From the NCBI RefSeq assembly GCF_009765965.1, contig NZ_LMUL01000014.1, forward strand, positions 1-64,000: 64,000 bases of DNA. The letters are read 5' to 3'. Under the pieces are notes generated by a model. The model was not told the DNA's origin and did no database searches. It saw only the letters and a program-made list of their open reading frames with translations. The translations under genes and the position numbers were made by a program. The DNA comes from Caulobacter sp. S45 (GTDB taxonomy: Bacteria; Pseudomonadota; Alphaproteobacteria; Caulobacterales; Caulobacteraceae). Of this stretch, positions 1-7,077 are shown one piece after another; positions within the stretch are counted from its first letter, which is position 1; each line of letters begins with the position of its first letter.

Positions 1-86
1 GGTTATGTGTGCGCACAGCGCACGTAAATAACTAATCCCGCACATATCAATCGCCTGTCGCATACCTTTGTCAACCGATAAGGACC
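1..86. repeat. Left arm of an 86-bp perfect inverted repeat
   Basis: The reverse complement of this stretch matches positions 10772-10857 base for base, and the match stops at 86/10772. It begins at the first base of the window, so the repeat may extend further left. The repeated block carries a TTGACA box, an ATGTGCG half-site and a palindromic operator. In this copy the block points left, so it probably serves as the promoter of a minus-strand gene that lies before the window. That last point is inference. Confidence 0.93.
7..25 (-). promoter_or_regulatory. Operator, A(T/C)GTGCG-N5-CGCACA type (left copy)
   Basis: Read on the minus strand this is ACGTGCG-N5-CGCACAC, the same architecture as the perfect palindrome at 6674-6692. 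A further ATGTGCG half-site lies 20 bp upstream on the same strand, next to a TTGACA box. The likely binder is the PcaR/PobR-like IclR protein encoded at 356-1234, because the site recurs around its gene cluster. Binding is inferred, not shown. Confidence 0.6.
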
Positions 87-245
87 TAAAGCCAACGCCC
101 TAGGTCTGCAGCCCAATCAACAAAAGGAGAGTGCGGTTACGATCGCCTTCCGATTGAAAAACGCCAACGGGCCGCGCTTGCTGCGCAAGCGGCCGCCCCG
201 AGTAGTGGTGCGAGCCCAACCCGAAGGTGGCCTTGGAAGAATTAA

Positions 246-260
246 ATTCCGGTCCGGAAT
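246..260. other. 15-bp perfect palindrome ATTCCGG-N1-CCGGAAT
   Basis: The stretch from the left repeat to the end of the regulator gene (87-355) has no convincing coding sequence. Its clearest element is this 7-1-7 palindrome about 100 bp beyond the regulator's stop codon. No T-run follows it on either strand, so it is not an intrinsic terminator. It could be a protein-binding site, but no second copy was noticed in the window. Confidence 0.35.
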
Positions 261-355
261 AGGGGCCGTTCCATGCTGGGCCGCCCAGGCCCGAACAGGT
301 GCATCGCGACGTGCCGAGCTGATGTGGCGGTACATCCAGACCCAGCGGAGCGAGC

Positions 356-1234
356 CTAGCTGACGAGCAGGGGGCGCAGTTCAGCGGCGGCCTGGAGCAT
401 CGGCGGGAGGAAGACTTCCACCATCCTGGCGCGGCTGGTCTGGGAGGCCTGGGTGCTGACGTTCATGGCCCCGACGATGGCGCCGGCGGCGTTGCGGACG
501 GGGACGGCGATCGCACGCAGGTTGCCCTCCAGCTCCTCGTCCACGATGCAGTAGCCTTCCTTCGACACGCGTTTCAGGACCGTGGTGAGTTTCGCGGGGC
601 TGGTTATGGTCGCAGGTGTGAAGCGCGTAAGCGTCGCCTTGGCGAAGAACCGCTCCAGCTCGGACTCCGACAACGCAGCCAGCAGGACACGGCCCATCGA
701 GGTGCAATGGGCGGGAAGCTGGGTGCCGACCTCGCGATGCAGGGACGCCATCCGTTTGCGCGCCGAACGCGCCACGTAGATCACCTCCTGTCCATGCAGG
801 ATCGAGATGGAGCAGCTTTCGCCGATCTGTTCGCTCAGCCGTTCAAGGAACGATTGCGAGACGCGGGGCAGGGCGCTCGAGGTGAGATAGGCCTGGGCGA
901 TGGTCAGCACGCTCGGAGACAGGCTGAAGTAGCGATCCTTGCTCTCGACGTAGCCAAGGGTCTGCAATGTGAGCAGGCAACGGCGCACGGTCGCCCTGGG
1001 AAGGTCGACGATCCGGGAGACATCCGAAAGCGTCAGATGCTGGCTCTGAGATGTGAAGGCCCGCATCACCGAAAGTCCGCGCGCGAGCGCGATGACGAAA
1101 TTGCCGGATTCGGCGGTCTCCTCGTCGTGGCTTTCCAGCAGCGCGACGACGGGTGCAGGCTTCGGGGCGAAATCCTTGGGGCTTCGCTTCGAAGTCGTCT
1201 TGGTCGGGCGACCTGCGGTCGTTGAGTTCGGCAT
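356..1234 (-). CDS. IclR-family transcriptional regulator (PcaR/PobR-like)
   Basis: A 292-residue regulator of aromatic catabolism. A low-complexity N-terminal tail of about 40 residues precedes the winged helix-turn-helix (about 45-110, with the LSDVSRIVDLPRATVRR recognition region). The effector-binding domain carries typical IclR segments such as LPAHCTSMGRVLLA and a late VDEELEGNLRAIAVPV block, which resemble the beta-ketoadipate regulators PcaR, PcaU and PobR. It is the last gene of the minus-strand ligJ/ligK group, 157 bp after the hydrolase. Palindromic sites at 7-25, 6674-6692 and 10833-10851 are its probable operators. The effector is unknown; a phthalate- or protocatechuate-like acid fits the neighbours. 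Confidence 0.88.
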   Translation of the reverse strand: MPNSTTAGRPTKTTSKRSPKDFAPKPAPVVALLESHDEETAESGNFVIALARGLSVMRAFTSQSQHLTLSDVSRIVDLPRATVRRCLLTLQTLGYVESKDRYFSLSPSVLTIAQAYLTSSALPRVSQSFLERLSEQIGESCSISILHGQEVIYVARSARKRMASLHREVGTQLPAHCTSMGRVLLAALSESELERFFAKATLTRFTPATITSPAKLTTVLKRVSKEGYCIVDEELEGNLRAIAVPVRNAAGAIVGAMNVSTQASQTSRARMVEVFLPPMLQAAAELRPLLVS

Positions 1235-1391
1235 GCGTCATGTTCTTACATCCGGTCGACACATCGTCAACGAGAGGTCGCCAAGGTTGCTCGGATTGGT
1301 GTCGGTTGCGCCGCGATTGGGCGAGTTGGACCCAGTGTTCCAGAGCAACGAGGTGGTTCAAGCGATCCGCGGCGCCCTTGGATAGGTTTTA

Positions 1392-2264
1392 TCAAGCCTT
1401 GGTTGAATATTTCAAATCGGCCCTTGAGAGAAACTCAAGTATCACTGGAGCGGTCGCCGCCTGTGTCTGTTCGGGAACGGGAGCATCCCAATATTCGGCG
1501 CCGGGGATGCATTCCTGGAAGTATCGGGCGGCGGACGTCGCGTGGGCTGCGTCCGACCCCGGCACGACGAGGGCGGGGATGTCGAGCTGGAGCAGGTCTT
1601 CCGGTTCCGCGCCGGGGGCGGTGTCCCGGTCCATCAGGGTCCGCGCCATGCCGGCGACCAGGGTCCTGTAGCGGTTGACGTCCAGCTTGGCGTAGAGGTC
1701 GGCGAAGGCCGCGTCGTGCTTCAGCACCGACACCCAGGGACCGCCCCTCGGATCGGCGCCGAAGGCCTTGCCCTCGGTGCGCGCCAGTTCGATCACCGCT
1801 GCAAGACCGTTCTGCCGCACGAAGGCCAGGTGCTCGGCGAAGCGCTGATGACCGTTCAACCGGTAGTGTGCGCCGCCGACCGGCCAGAACAGGATCATGC
1901 TGCGCGTCCGCTCGGGATAGGCGACACCGAAGGCGGCGACCGCGCTGCAGCCCATGCAGCCGCCCATCACGTGGGCGGAGTCCACGCCGAGATGATCCAG
2001 CAGGGCGGCGCCTTGACGGGCGTAGTCCGCCCAGGTGATCCGCTCCACGCGCCCACCGGATGCGCCCGTCTCGCGTCGATCGAAGACGATGCAGCTGTAA
2101 TGCCGTGGAAGGTGTTCCAGCAGCTGGATCTCGGCATAGACGCCCTGGGTACGCCATTTTTCGATCACCGCATCGAAGCCGCCCGGCGAATACATCAGCA
2201 GGGGCGGCCCGGAGCCGAGGACTTCATAGCGGGTCGTGATCCCGTCGATGATGGCCGAGGCCAT
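1392..2264 (-). CDS. Alpha/beta hydrolase with a Cys nucleophile motif (GxCxG)
   Basis: A 290-residue cytoplasmic alpha/beta-fold hydrolase. The nucleophile elbow reads GGCMG with Cys103 where most family members have Ser, as in dienelactone hydrolases. A strand-7 Asp is likely in the VPGSD segment. The usual C-terminal catalytic His is not obvious, because the region reads PVPEQT. It starts 2 bp after the LigK-like aldolase gene, so the two are probably co-translated. It could cleave a ring-fission product or lactone, taking the place of LigI, which is absent here. That role is inference. It could equally be a C-C bond hydrolase or a non-hydrolytic member of the fold. Confidence 0.8.
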   Translation of the reverse strand: MASAIIDGITTRYEVLGSGPPLLMYSPGGFDAVIEKWRTQGVYAEIQLLEHLPRHYSCIVFDRRETGASGGRVERITWADYARQGAALLDHLGVDSAHVMGGCMGCSAVAAFGVAYPERTRSMILFWPVGGAHYRLNGHQRFAEHLAFVRQNGLAAVIELARTEGKAFGADPRGGPWVSVLKHDAAFADLYAKLDVNRYRTLVAGMARTLMDRDTAPGAEPEDLLQLDIPALVVPGSDAAHATSAARYFQECIPGAEYWDAPVPEQTQAATAPVILEFLSRADLKYSTKA

Positions 2265-2266
2265 GG

Positions 2267-2944
2267 CTATACTCCGCTGCAGCCGAGACGCTTGAGTTCG
2301 GGATCGACCCAGGTCTTGGGGTCCAGCTTGCCGGCCAGGGTGTTGGCCAAGATCACGGCCTCCTTGTCCCGCTTTTCGCAGGCCGATGTGTAGAGGCTCT
2401 CGGTCTCGTCGAACGGCACGCAGACGAAGCCGTCGTCGTCGCCGAGGATGAGGTCGCCGGGCTCGACCACCATGCCGTTGATCGCCAGCGGCGTGTTGAT
2501 CTCGCCGGGGCCGTCCTTGTAGGGTCCCCGGTGGGTCACGCCCGCCGCATAGACCGGGAAGGTGTTGGCGCGGATCCAGCCCAGGTCGCGCACCGCCCCG
2601 TTGATGACCACGCCGGCCGCGCCGGATGCTCTCGCATGGGACAGCATCAGCTCCCCGACCAGGGCGTTGGTCAGGTCGCCGCCGGCGTCGACCACGATTA
2701 CATCGCCGGGCCCGACCATCTTGAGCGCCTTGTGGATCATCAGGTTGTCGCCTGGACGGGTCTTCACCGTCAGCGCCGCGCCCGCGAGCACGCCACCGGC
2801 ATGGAGCGGTCGCAGGCTGGGACCGCCGGCGGTCAAGCGGGACATGACATCGCTCACGCAGGCGACGGGCACGTCCCTGTACCGGCGCACGATATCCTCG
2901 CCGACCACGCGACGCCGTTCCAGAATCCGGAATCCTATCGTCAC
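2267..2944 (-). CDS. ligK: 4-carboxy-4-hydroxy-2-oxoadipate aldolase-like protein (LigK/RraA family)
   Basis: A 225-residue RraA-fold protein, close to the roughly 228 residues of LigK. Members cleave 4-carboxy-4-hydroxy-2-oxoadipate to pyruvate and oxaloacetate with a divalent metal, the last step of the protocatechuate 4,5-cleavage and gallate routes. The middle (about 85-130) holds the VVDAGGD, GELMLSHA and GAVRDLGWI segments, including the Arg-Asp pair used for substrate and metal in this family. The gene lies between the zinc dehydrogenase and the hydrolase. LigJ, which makes the substrate of LigK, is in the same cluster and strongly supports the call. A general HMG/CHA aldolase remains possible. 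Confidence 0.85.
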   Translation of the reverse strand: MTIGFRILERRRVVGEDIVRRYRDVPVACVSDVMSRLTAGGPSLRPLHAGGVLAGAALTVKTRPGDNLMIHKALKMVGPGDVIVVDAGGDLTNALVGELMLSHARASGAAGVVINGAVRDLGWIRANTFPVYAAGVTHRGPYKDGPGEINTPLAINGMVVEPGDLILGDDDGFVCVPFDETESLYTSACEKRDKEAVILANTLAGKLDPKTWVDPELKRLGCSGV

Positions 2945-3002
2945 ATCCCTGCTCCTAGACGTTCAGCCATGCGGTTTCCCGCACCCACCCTACGAGACAG
3001 CC

Positions 3003-4112
3003 TCATTCCCAGGGCATGAGCGAGGCGTGGATCACGTCCGGTACGCCCTGGTTGCCGACCGAGCGGATCGCCAGGTCGACGTCCTTGAGGCCGAACTTGT
3101 GGGTGGTGATCTTGTCGAGCGGGAACCGCTTGGACGCCAGTTGCTCCAGCGCCAGCTCGCAGGCCCGGTAGCTGTGGCCCCGGGCGCTCTTGATGGTGAT
3201 CGCCTTGGTGGTCATCTTCTCGAGCGGGAAGTTGGGGAACTCCTTCATCTCGCCCTGGACCACGATCAGGCCAGCCTTGCGCTTCATCGCATTGATGCCG
3301 AGCAGGATCGGAATCGTGCCCGCGCCGGCGGTGCAGTCCAGCGAGAAGTCCACACCCTTGCCCGCGGTGATCTCGTTGATCCGGGCCAACGGGTCCTCCT
3401 CGTCGACATTGATCACGTAGTCGGCGCCCAGCAGCTTGGCGACCTCCATACGGGCCTTGTCCTTGGACGTGCCGGTGACGATGATCAGGGCGGCGCCGGC
3501 CTGCTTGCAGATCACCGTCTGCGACAGGCCCTGCTGGCCCGGCCCCTGGATTAGGACAGTGGAGTTGTAGCCGACCTCGGCGTCGAACAGCGACCACTCC
3601 ACCCCGTTGGCCATCGGCGTCACCAGGCCGGCGAGTTCGGGCGAAACGCCCTTGGGTACATGGTGCACGACCGCGTTCCACGGCAGGTAGACGTATTGGG
3701 CGAACCCGCCCCACAGGTGCGGGGGCTTCTCGATGGAGGTGTAGCCGTAGCGGATGGCGTCGGGATTGTTGCGCCAGTCGGTGTTCTCACAGTGGCGATA
3801 CTGGCCCTGGTGGCACCACTGGCACTTGCCGCACATCACATAGTGCTCGACGAAGACCAGGTCGCCTTCCTTGAAGCCCTTCCGGCGGGTGAACTCGCGG
3901 CCGGCCTTGGCGATGTAGCCGATATTCTCGTGGCCCATGATGGTGGGCTTGTTGTTCGGCGGGGTCTTGTAGAGTTTGACGTCGGTACCACAGATGCCGG
4001 CAACCTCCATCTTCAGCAAAGCCGCATCTTCCGGAATGTCCGGCATGGCGAATTCTTGAAACTCGATGGTGCTTGGTCCGGTCCTGACGGCAGCTTGAAC
4101 CTGCTCTACCAT
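3003..4112 (-). CDS. Zinc-dependent alcohol dehydrogenase (MDR superfamily)
   Basis: A 369-residue medium-chain dehydrogenase. Cys41 and the GHE motif (His61-Glu62) mark the catalytic zinc site, and Cys94, Cys97, Cys100 and Cys108 form the structural zinc site. A GPGQQGLSQ segment begins the NAD(P) Rossmann domain. The start at 4112 (MVEQVQ) is preferred to an upstream extension, whose residues look non-coding. It opens the aldolase-hydrolase-regulator stretch and has its own palindrome 20 bp upstream. In the cluster it could oxidise a dihydrodiol or a ring-cleavage semialdehyde, the roles of OphB and LigC, which are absent. The substrate is not deducible from the sequence. Confidence 0.88.
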   Translation of the reverse strand: MVEQVQAAVRTGPSTIEFQEFAMPDIPEDAALLKMEVAGICGTDVKLYKTPPNNKPTIMGHENIGYIAKAGREFTRRKGFKEGDLVFVEHYVMCGKCQWCHQGQYRHCENTDWRNNPDAIRYGYTSIEKPPHLWGGFAQYVYLPWNAVVHHVPKGVSPELAGLVTPMANGVEWSLFDAEVGYNSTVLIQGPGQQGLSQTVICKQAGAALIIVTGTSKDKARMEVAKLLGADYVINVDEEDPLARINEITAGKGVDFSLDCTAGAGTIPILLGINAMKRKAGLIVVQGEMKEFPNFPLEKMTTKAITIKSARGHSYRACELALEQLASKRFPLDKITTHKFGLKDVDLAIRSVGNQGVPDVIHASLMPWE

Positions 4113-4132
4113 GATGTCGTGTCCTTTAGACT

Positions 4133-4154
4133 TGTCGACACGGGGTGGTCGACA
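4133..4154. promoter_or_regulatory. Perfect palindrome TGTCGAC-N8-GTCGACA between divergent genes
   Basis: Two 7-bp arms match exactly across an 8-bp spacer. The site lies 20 bp before the zinc dehydrogenase start (minus strand) and 50 bp before the small plus-strand gene. This position suggests an operator that gives the dehydrogenase its own promoter, separate from the ligJ transcript. The binding protein is unknown. The sequence differs from the IclR-type 6/7-N5 operators elsewhere in the window. Confidence 0.5.
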
Positions 4155-4204
4155 TAGTTTGATTGGAAGAAGCGTCGGGAATTCGGCGGTCGCGAGTTGG
4201 CAAG

Positions 4205-4501
4205 ATGTTCGGAAGACCAAGGCCCACATCCGCGTCGCTAGCCGCCACCGACAGGCTGAAGATCTGGACACGGGCGCGTTTCGGCCTGGACGCGGACGCG
4301 GTGGTGTTCGTGGCGGAGATAAGCTGTGGCCTGCCGGGCTGCCCGCCGTTGGAGACGGTGGTGGCCTTCTGGTCAGCGCCGGACGTGCGCCACCAGTTCA
4401 AGTTCTTCAAGCCGCTGCAGAACGTGACCCAGGACGAGCTGCCGCCGACCTGGATGAAGGCCGCCATGATCGTCGACGAAGAGGACATCAGCTGCTGCTG
4501 A
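4205..4501 (+). CDS. Small conserved-looking protein on the strand opposite ligJ
   Basis: A 98-residue product that reads like a real protein. It has a charged N-terminal helix (DRLKIWTRARFGL), a hydrophobic strand (AVVFVAEISC), a CGLPGCPP motif, and a C-terminus ending in two Cys. It resembles a small family of unknown function that I recall from alphaproteobacteria; that memory is not checked. The three Cys (two in the CxxxxC-like motif plus the terminal pair) could bind metal. The start at 4205 excludes a poor-looking N-terminal extension. Its end overlaps the ligJ 3' end by 14 bp in convergent orientation, and it lies divergent to the zinc dehydrogenase around a palindrome. No function is assigned. 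Confidence 0.6.
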   Translation: MFGRPRPTSASLAATDRLKIWTRARFGLDADAVVFVAEISCGLPGCPPLETVVAFWSAPDVRHQFKFFKPLQNVTQDELPPTWMKAAMIVDEEDISCC

Positions 4502-5534
4502 CCATGGGCTTGCCGCGCGCGGTCAGCTGACCGTCGAGCCTTGGATAGACGCGACGCGCATTGCCCTCGAAGATCTTCTGGCGGTCGGCCTCGGCCAGGT
4601 TGGTCAGCTGATCGACGTAGCGCTTGGTGTCGTCGTAGTAGTGGCCAGTCTCCGGGTCGATCCCTTTGACCGCGCCGAGCATCTCCGAGGCGAACAGGAT
4701 GTTGTCGATGGGGATGACCTTGGCCATCAGCTCGACGCCAGGCAGGTGATACACGCAGGTATCGAAGAAGACGTTCTTCAGCAGGTGCTCGGTCAACAGC
4801 GGCTTCTTCATCTCCTGCGCCAGCCCGCGATAGCGGCCCCAGTGGAAAGGCACCGCCCCGCCGCCATGGGGAATGACGAACTTCAGCTCGGGGAAGTCCT
4901 TGAACAGGTCGCCCTGGATCAGCTGCATGAAGGCGGTGGTGTCGCCGTTGATGTAGTGGGCGCCGGTGTGGTGGAAGTTGGGGTTGCACGACGAGGTGAC
5001 GTGCACCATTGCCGGGACCTCGAGCTCGCACAGCTTCTCGTAGAGTGGATACCACGAGCGGTCGGTCAGGGGCGGGCCGGTCCAGTAGCCTCCGGACGGG
5101 TCGGGGTTGAGGTTGACCCCGACGAAGCCCAGCTCGTTGACCACGCGCTCGAGCTCGGGGATGCAGTTGGCCGGCGGCGCGCCCGGGGACTGGGGCAGCT
5201 GGCCGACGGCGGCGAAGTTGTCCGGCAACAGGGTGCAGACCCGATGGATCAGGTCGTTGGACATTCGGGTCCACTCAAGGCTGATCGCCTCGGTCCCGAC
5301 GTGGTGCGCCATGCCGGCGGCGCGGGGCGAGAAGATGGTCAGGTCGCTCCCGCGCTCGCGCTGCAGTTTGAGCTGGGGTTGGACCGACTGGATCAGCATC
5401 TCGTCGGTGACGCCCAGATCGGTCGTGGTCGGCCGACGCATCGCATCGGCCAGGCCCGCGAGCTGCTTGTCGCGGAACTGCAGCAGCGCCTGGGGTTCGG
5501 TGGTGTAGTGGCCGTGGATGTCGATGATCATCAT
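4488..5534 (-). CDS. ligJ: 4-oxalomesaconate hydratase (LigJ, amidohydrolase superfamily)
   Basis: A 348-residue amidohydrolase-fold protein that closely resembles Sphingobium SYK-6 LigJ along its whole length. LigJ adds water to 4-oxalomesaconate to give 4-carboxy-4-hydroxy-2-oxoadipate. Visible signatures are the N-terminal metal motif DIHGHY (His7, His9), TIFSPRAAGMAHHVG, LNPDPSGG, MVHVTSSCNP with its His, FVIPHGGGAVPFHWGR, and the late FASEMLGA Glu. It overlaps the upstream decarboxylase-like gene by 4 bp (ATGA), which implies translational coupling. Its product is the substrate of the LigK-like aldolase encoded about 1.5 kb downstream. Confidence 0.93.
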   Translation of the reverse strand: MMIIDIHGHYTTEPQALLQFRDKQLAGLADAMRRPTTTDLGVTDEMLIQSVQPQLKLQRERGSDLTIFSPRAAGMAHHVGTEAISLEWTRMSNDLIHRVCTLLPDNFAAVGQLPQSPGAPPANCIPELERVVNELGFVGVNLNPDPSGGYWTGPPLTDRSWYPLYEKLCELEVPAMVHVTSSCNPNFHHTGAHYINGDTTAFMQLIQGDLFKDFPELKFVIPHGGGAVPFHWGRYRGLAQEMKKPLLTEHLLKNVFFDTCVYHLPGVELMAKVIPIDNILFASEMLGAVKGIDPETGHYYDDTKRYVDQLTNLAEADRQKIFEGNARRVYPRLDGQLTARGKPMVSSS

Positions 5535-6454
5535 GCGGTCCCCGCGCTCGACATCGCGCCGCGCGCCCGCAGATGGGACGTGTCCTGGCCCGGCGTGACG
5601 AACATGTCATCGACTGCGTAGCTACAGGGCACGATCTGCTGGTCGGTGCAGAAGTCGATCAGGATTTGCAGCGACTTGCGGTTCGCCTCCATCCCGTAGA
5701 CCGGGGGAGGGGGGACGCCATCGGTCATCGCCACCCGTCGCGCTTGCTCAAACATCTCGTCGAGCTCGCCGGCCAGCCAGGGGTGCTGGACCAGCAGGTC
5801 GGTCTTGACCGAGAGGATGTGGTTGATCGGCACGATGTCCTGCTCGCGCATCCAACTCCGCGCGGCAGCCTCCGCGTCGGGGATCACGGTGCGCACCCCA
5901 CCCGGATCGACGTCCCGCTCGCCCATGATGGCCCGCAGCTCGCCGGCCATCATCAGCTCGCGCAGGCCCGACGAGGTGGCGTTGCGGATCACGCCTGGCG
6001 GGTCGGCGTATTCCACCAGGTGGGAGTCTTCCATGGTGATCCAGGTGATCTTCTCCAGATCGACCCCGTACTCGGTCTTCAGCACGCCGCGCACCCAGAC
6101 CCCCGACGTCTGGGCGTAGGCCCGCACGCCCGCCTTGCCCCCCTCGAGGTCCTTGGGGCCGCGGACTTCGGAATTGGCGGGACGGACCAGGTTGGTGTGC
6201 GGCAGCCGGCTCCAGAGCGGGATGGCCAGCCCCACGATCGGCTTGCCGTAGTGATGGGCGAGCACGTGGTTGACGACCGCCATTTCGGACACATCCAGAT
6301 CGCCTTCCCGGACCATGCGGCGGAACGCCTTGGGCAGGGGGTCGAATTCGATGAAGTCCAGCTTGACCTTGGTGGACGTCACGCGCCCGTCCTTAAGCGG
6401 GGCCACGTGCGCGTGCTTGCCCAGCGCCGTCTTCAGAACCAGAGGATCGTTCAT
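5531..6454 (-). CDS. 4,5-dihydroxyphthalate decarboxylase-like protein
   Basis: A 307-residue protein with the periplasmic-binding-protein-like fold of the 4,5-dihydroxyphthalate decarboxylase (Pht5/OphC) group. The family segment GVRAYAQTSGVWVRG is present. There is no signal peptide, as expected for a cytoplasmic enzyme. The family turns 4,5-dihydroxyphthalate into protocatechuate, which matches a phthalate-dioxygenase-like system starting 279 bp away on the other strand. It is first in the minus-strand operon and overlaps ligJ by 4 bp. The intergenic region before it holds the 6674-6692 palindrome. A substrate other than 4,5-dihydroxyphthalate is possible, since the family is loosely characterised. 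Confidence 0.78.
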   Translation of the reverse strand: MNDPLVLKTALGKHAHVAPLKDGRVTSTKVKLDFIEFDPLPKAFRRMVREGDLDVSEMAVVNHVLAHHYGKPIVGLAIPLWSRLPHTNLVRPANSEVRGPKDLEGGKAGVRAYAQTSGVWVRGVLKTEYGVDLEKITWITMEDSHLVEYADPPGVIRNATSSGLRELMMAGELRAIMGERDVDPGGVRTVIPDAEAAARSWMREQDIVPINHILSVKTDLLVQHPWLAGELDEMFEQARRVAMTDGVPPPPVYGMEANRKSLQILIDFCTDQQIVPCSYAVDDMFVTPGQDTSHLRARGAMSSAGTA

Positions 6455-6673
6455 CGTTCACGGAGTCCTCGTGTGGCGCGCCGCGAAACCCAACCGATGT
6501 CGGATGTTCGTAGAACGCACAAATTGGAAGCCTAACGAACATTTGGATTTAAAGGACGGTGGCCCGGTGTCAAGCCGGGCGCACCCGGAGAAGCGTCCCG
6601 CGTGGATCATTGGGACTCTTGACTTTAGGCCTTGACCGTCGTTCAGTTCGAGTGCGTTCGATATGCGCCATAA

Positions 6674-6692
6674 ATGTGCGGTGAGCGCACAT
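6674..6692. promoter_or_regulatory. Perfect operator ATGTGCG-N5-CGCACAT between divergent catabolic operons
   Basis: Two 7-bp arms are exact inverted copies around GTGAG. The site lies in the 278-bp gap between the decarboxylase-ligJ group (minus) and the Rieske ferredoxin operon (plus), 41 bp before the ferredoxin ATG. The near-identical element ACGTGCG-N5-CGCACAC occurs in both arms of the inverted repeat. This distribution marks a regulon operator, most likely of the IclR protein at 356-1234. A near half-site, ATATGCG, lies at 6661-6667. Confidence 0.75.
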
Positions 6693-6732
6693 ACTCGTTT
6701 CCAGTCTAGGCGGCGTATGCAGGGATCGAACT

Positions 6733-7077
6733 ATGAGTGAGCAGCAGCTCGTGCCGCTGTGCCTGATTTCAGACGTTACCGAGGATCTTCCCGTGAAGGC
6801 CGAGATCAAGGGTGAAGAGGTGGCCGTGTTCCAAGTCGGGGAACACTATTACGTCACGCAGAACCTCTGCACCCATGGTCCGGGCGAGCTGGCGGAGGGC
6901 TTCGTCGACGGTGACGAAGTCGAGTGCCCGTTCCACCAGGGAAAATTCAGCATCATCACCGGCAAGCCGACCGCGGCTCCCTGCACCGTCGCCCTGCGCA
7001 CCTGGGATGCGCTCGCGCGGGACGGGCAGGTCTACGCCTCAACCACGCCGCGTTCAGGCGGCGGCGAAGCGGCATGA
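6733..7077 (+). CDS. Rieske-type [2Fe-2S] ferredoxin of a ring-hydroxylating oxygenase
   Basis: A 114-residue electron carrier. The Rieske cluster ligands are Cys46-x-His48 and Cys65-x-x-His68, the spacing of biphenyl/naphthalene-type ferredoxins. It would pass electrons from the reductase encoded next to the oxygenase encoded third. Its stop codon overlaps the reductase start (ATGA at 7074-7077), so the two are coupled. The palindrome at 6674-6692 lies just upstream and probably controls the operon. Confidence 0.92.
   Translation: MSEQQLVPLCLISDVTEDLPVKAEIKGEEVAVFQVGEHYYVTQNLCTHGPGELAEGFVDGDEVECPFHQGKFSIITGKPTAAPCTVALRTWDALARDGQVYASTTPRSGGGEAA

Noticed and set aside
155-190. Possible terminator after the first IclR gene (minus strand)
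   Set aside because: There is a 6-bp stem GCTTGC/GCAAGC, but the only T-run is about 14 bases away, so it is not a standard intrinsic terminator.
154-363. Small open frames on both strands before the first IclR gene
   Set aside because: The translations are rich in Arg/Pro with no recognisable fold, and the region lies beyond the regulator stop; they look like chance frames in GC-rich DNA.
4126-5274. Long minus-strand frame overlapping ligJ
   Set aside because: It is a shadow in another frame of the ligJ gene, rich in Arg and Pro, and only ligJ matches a known family.
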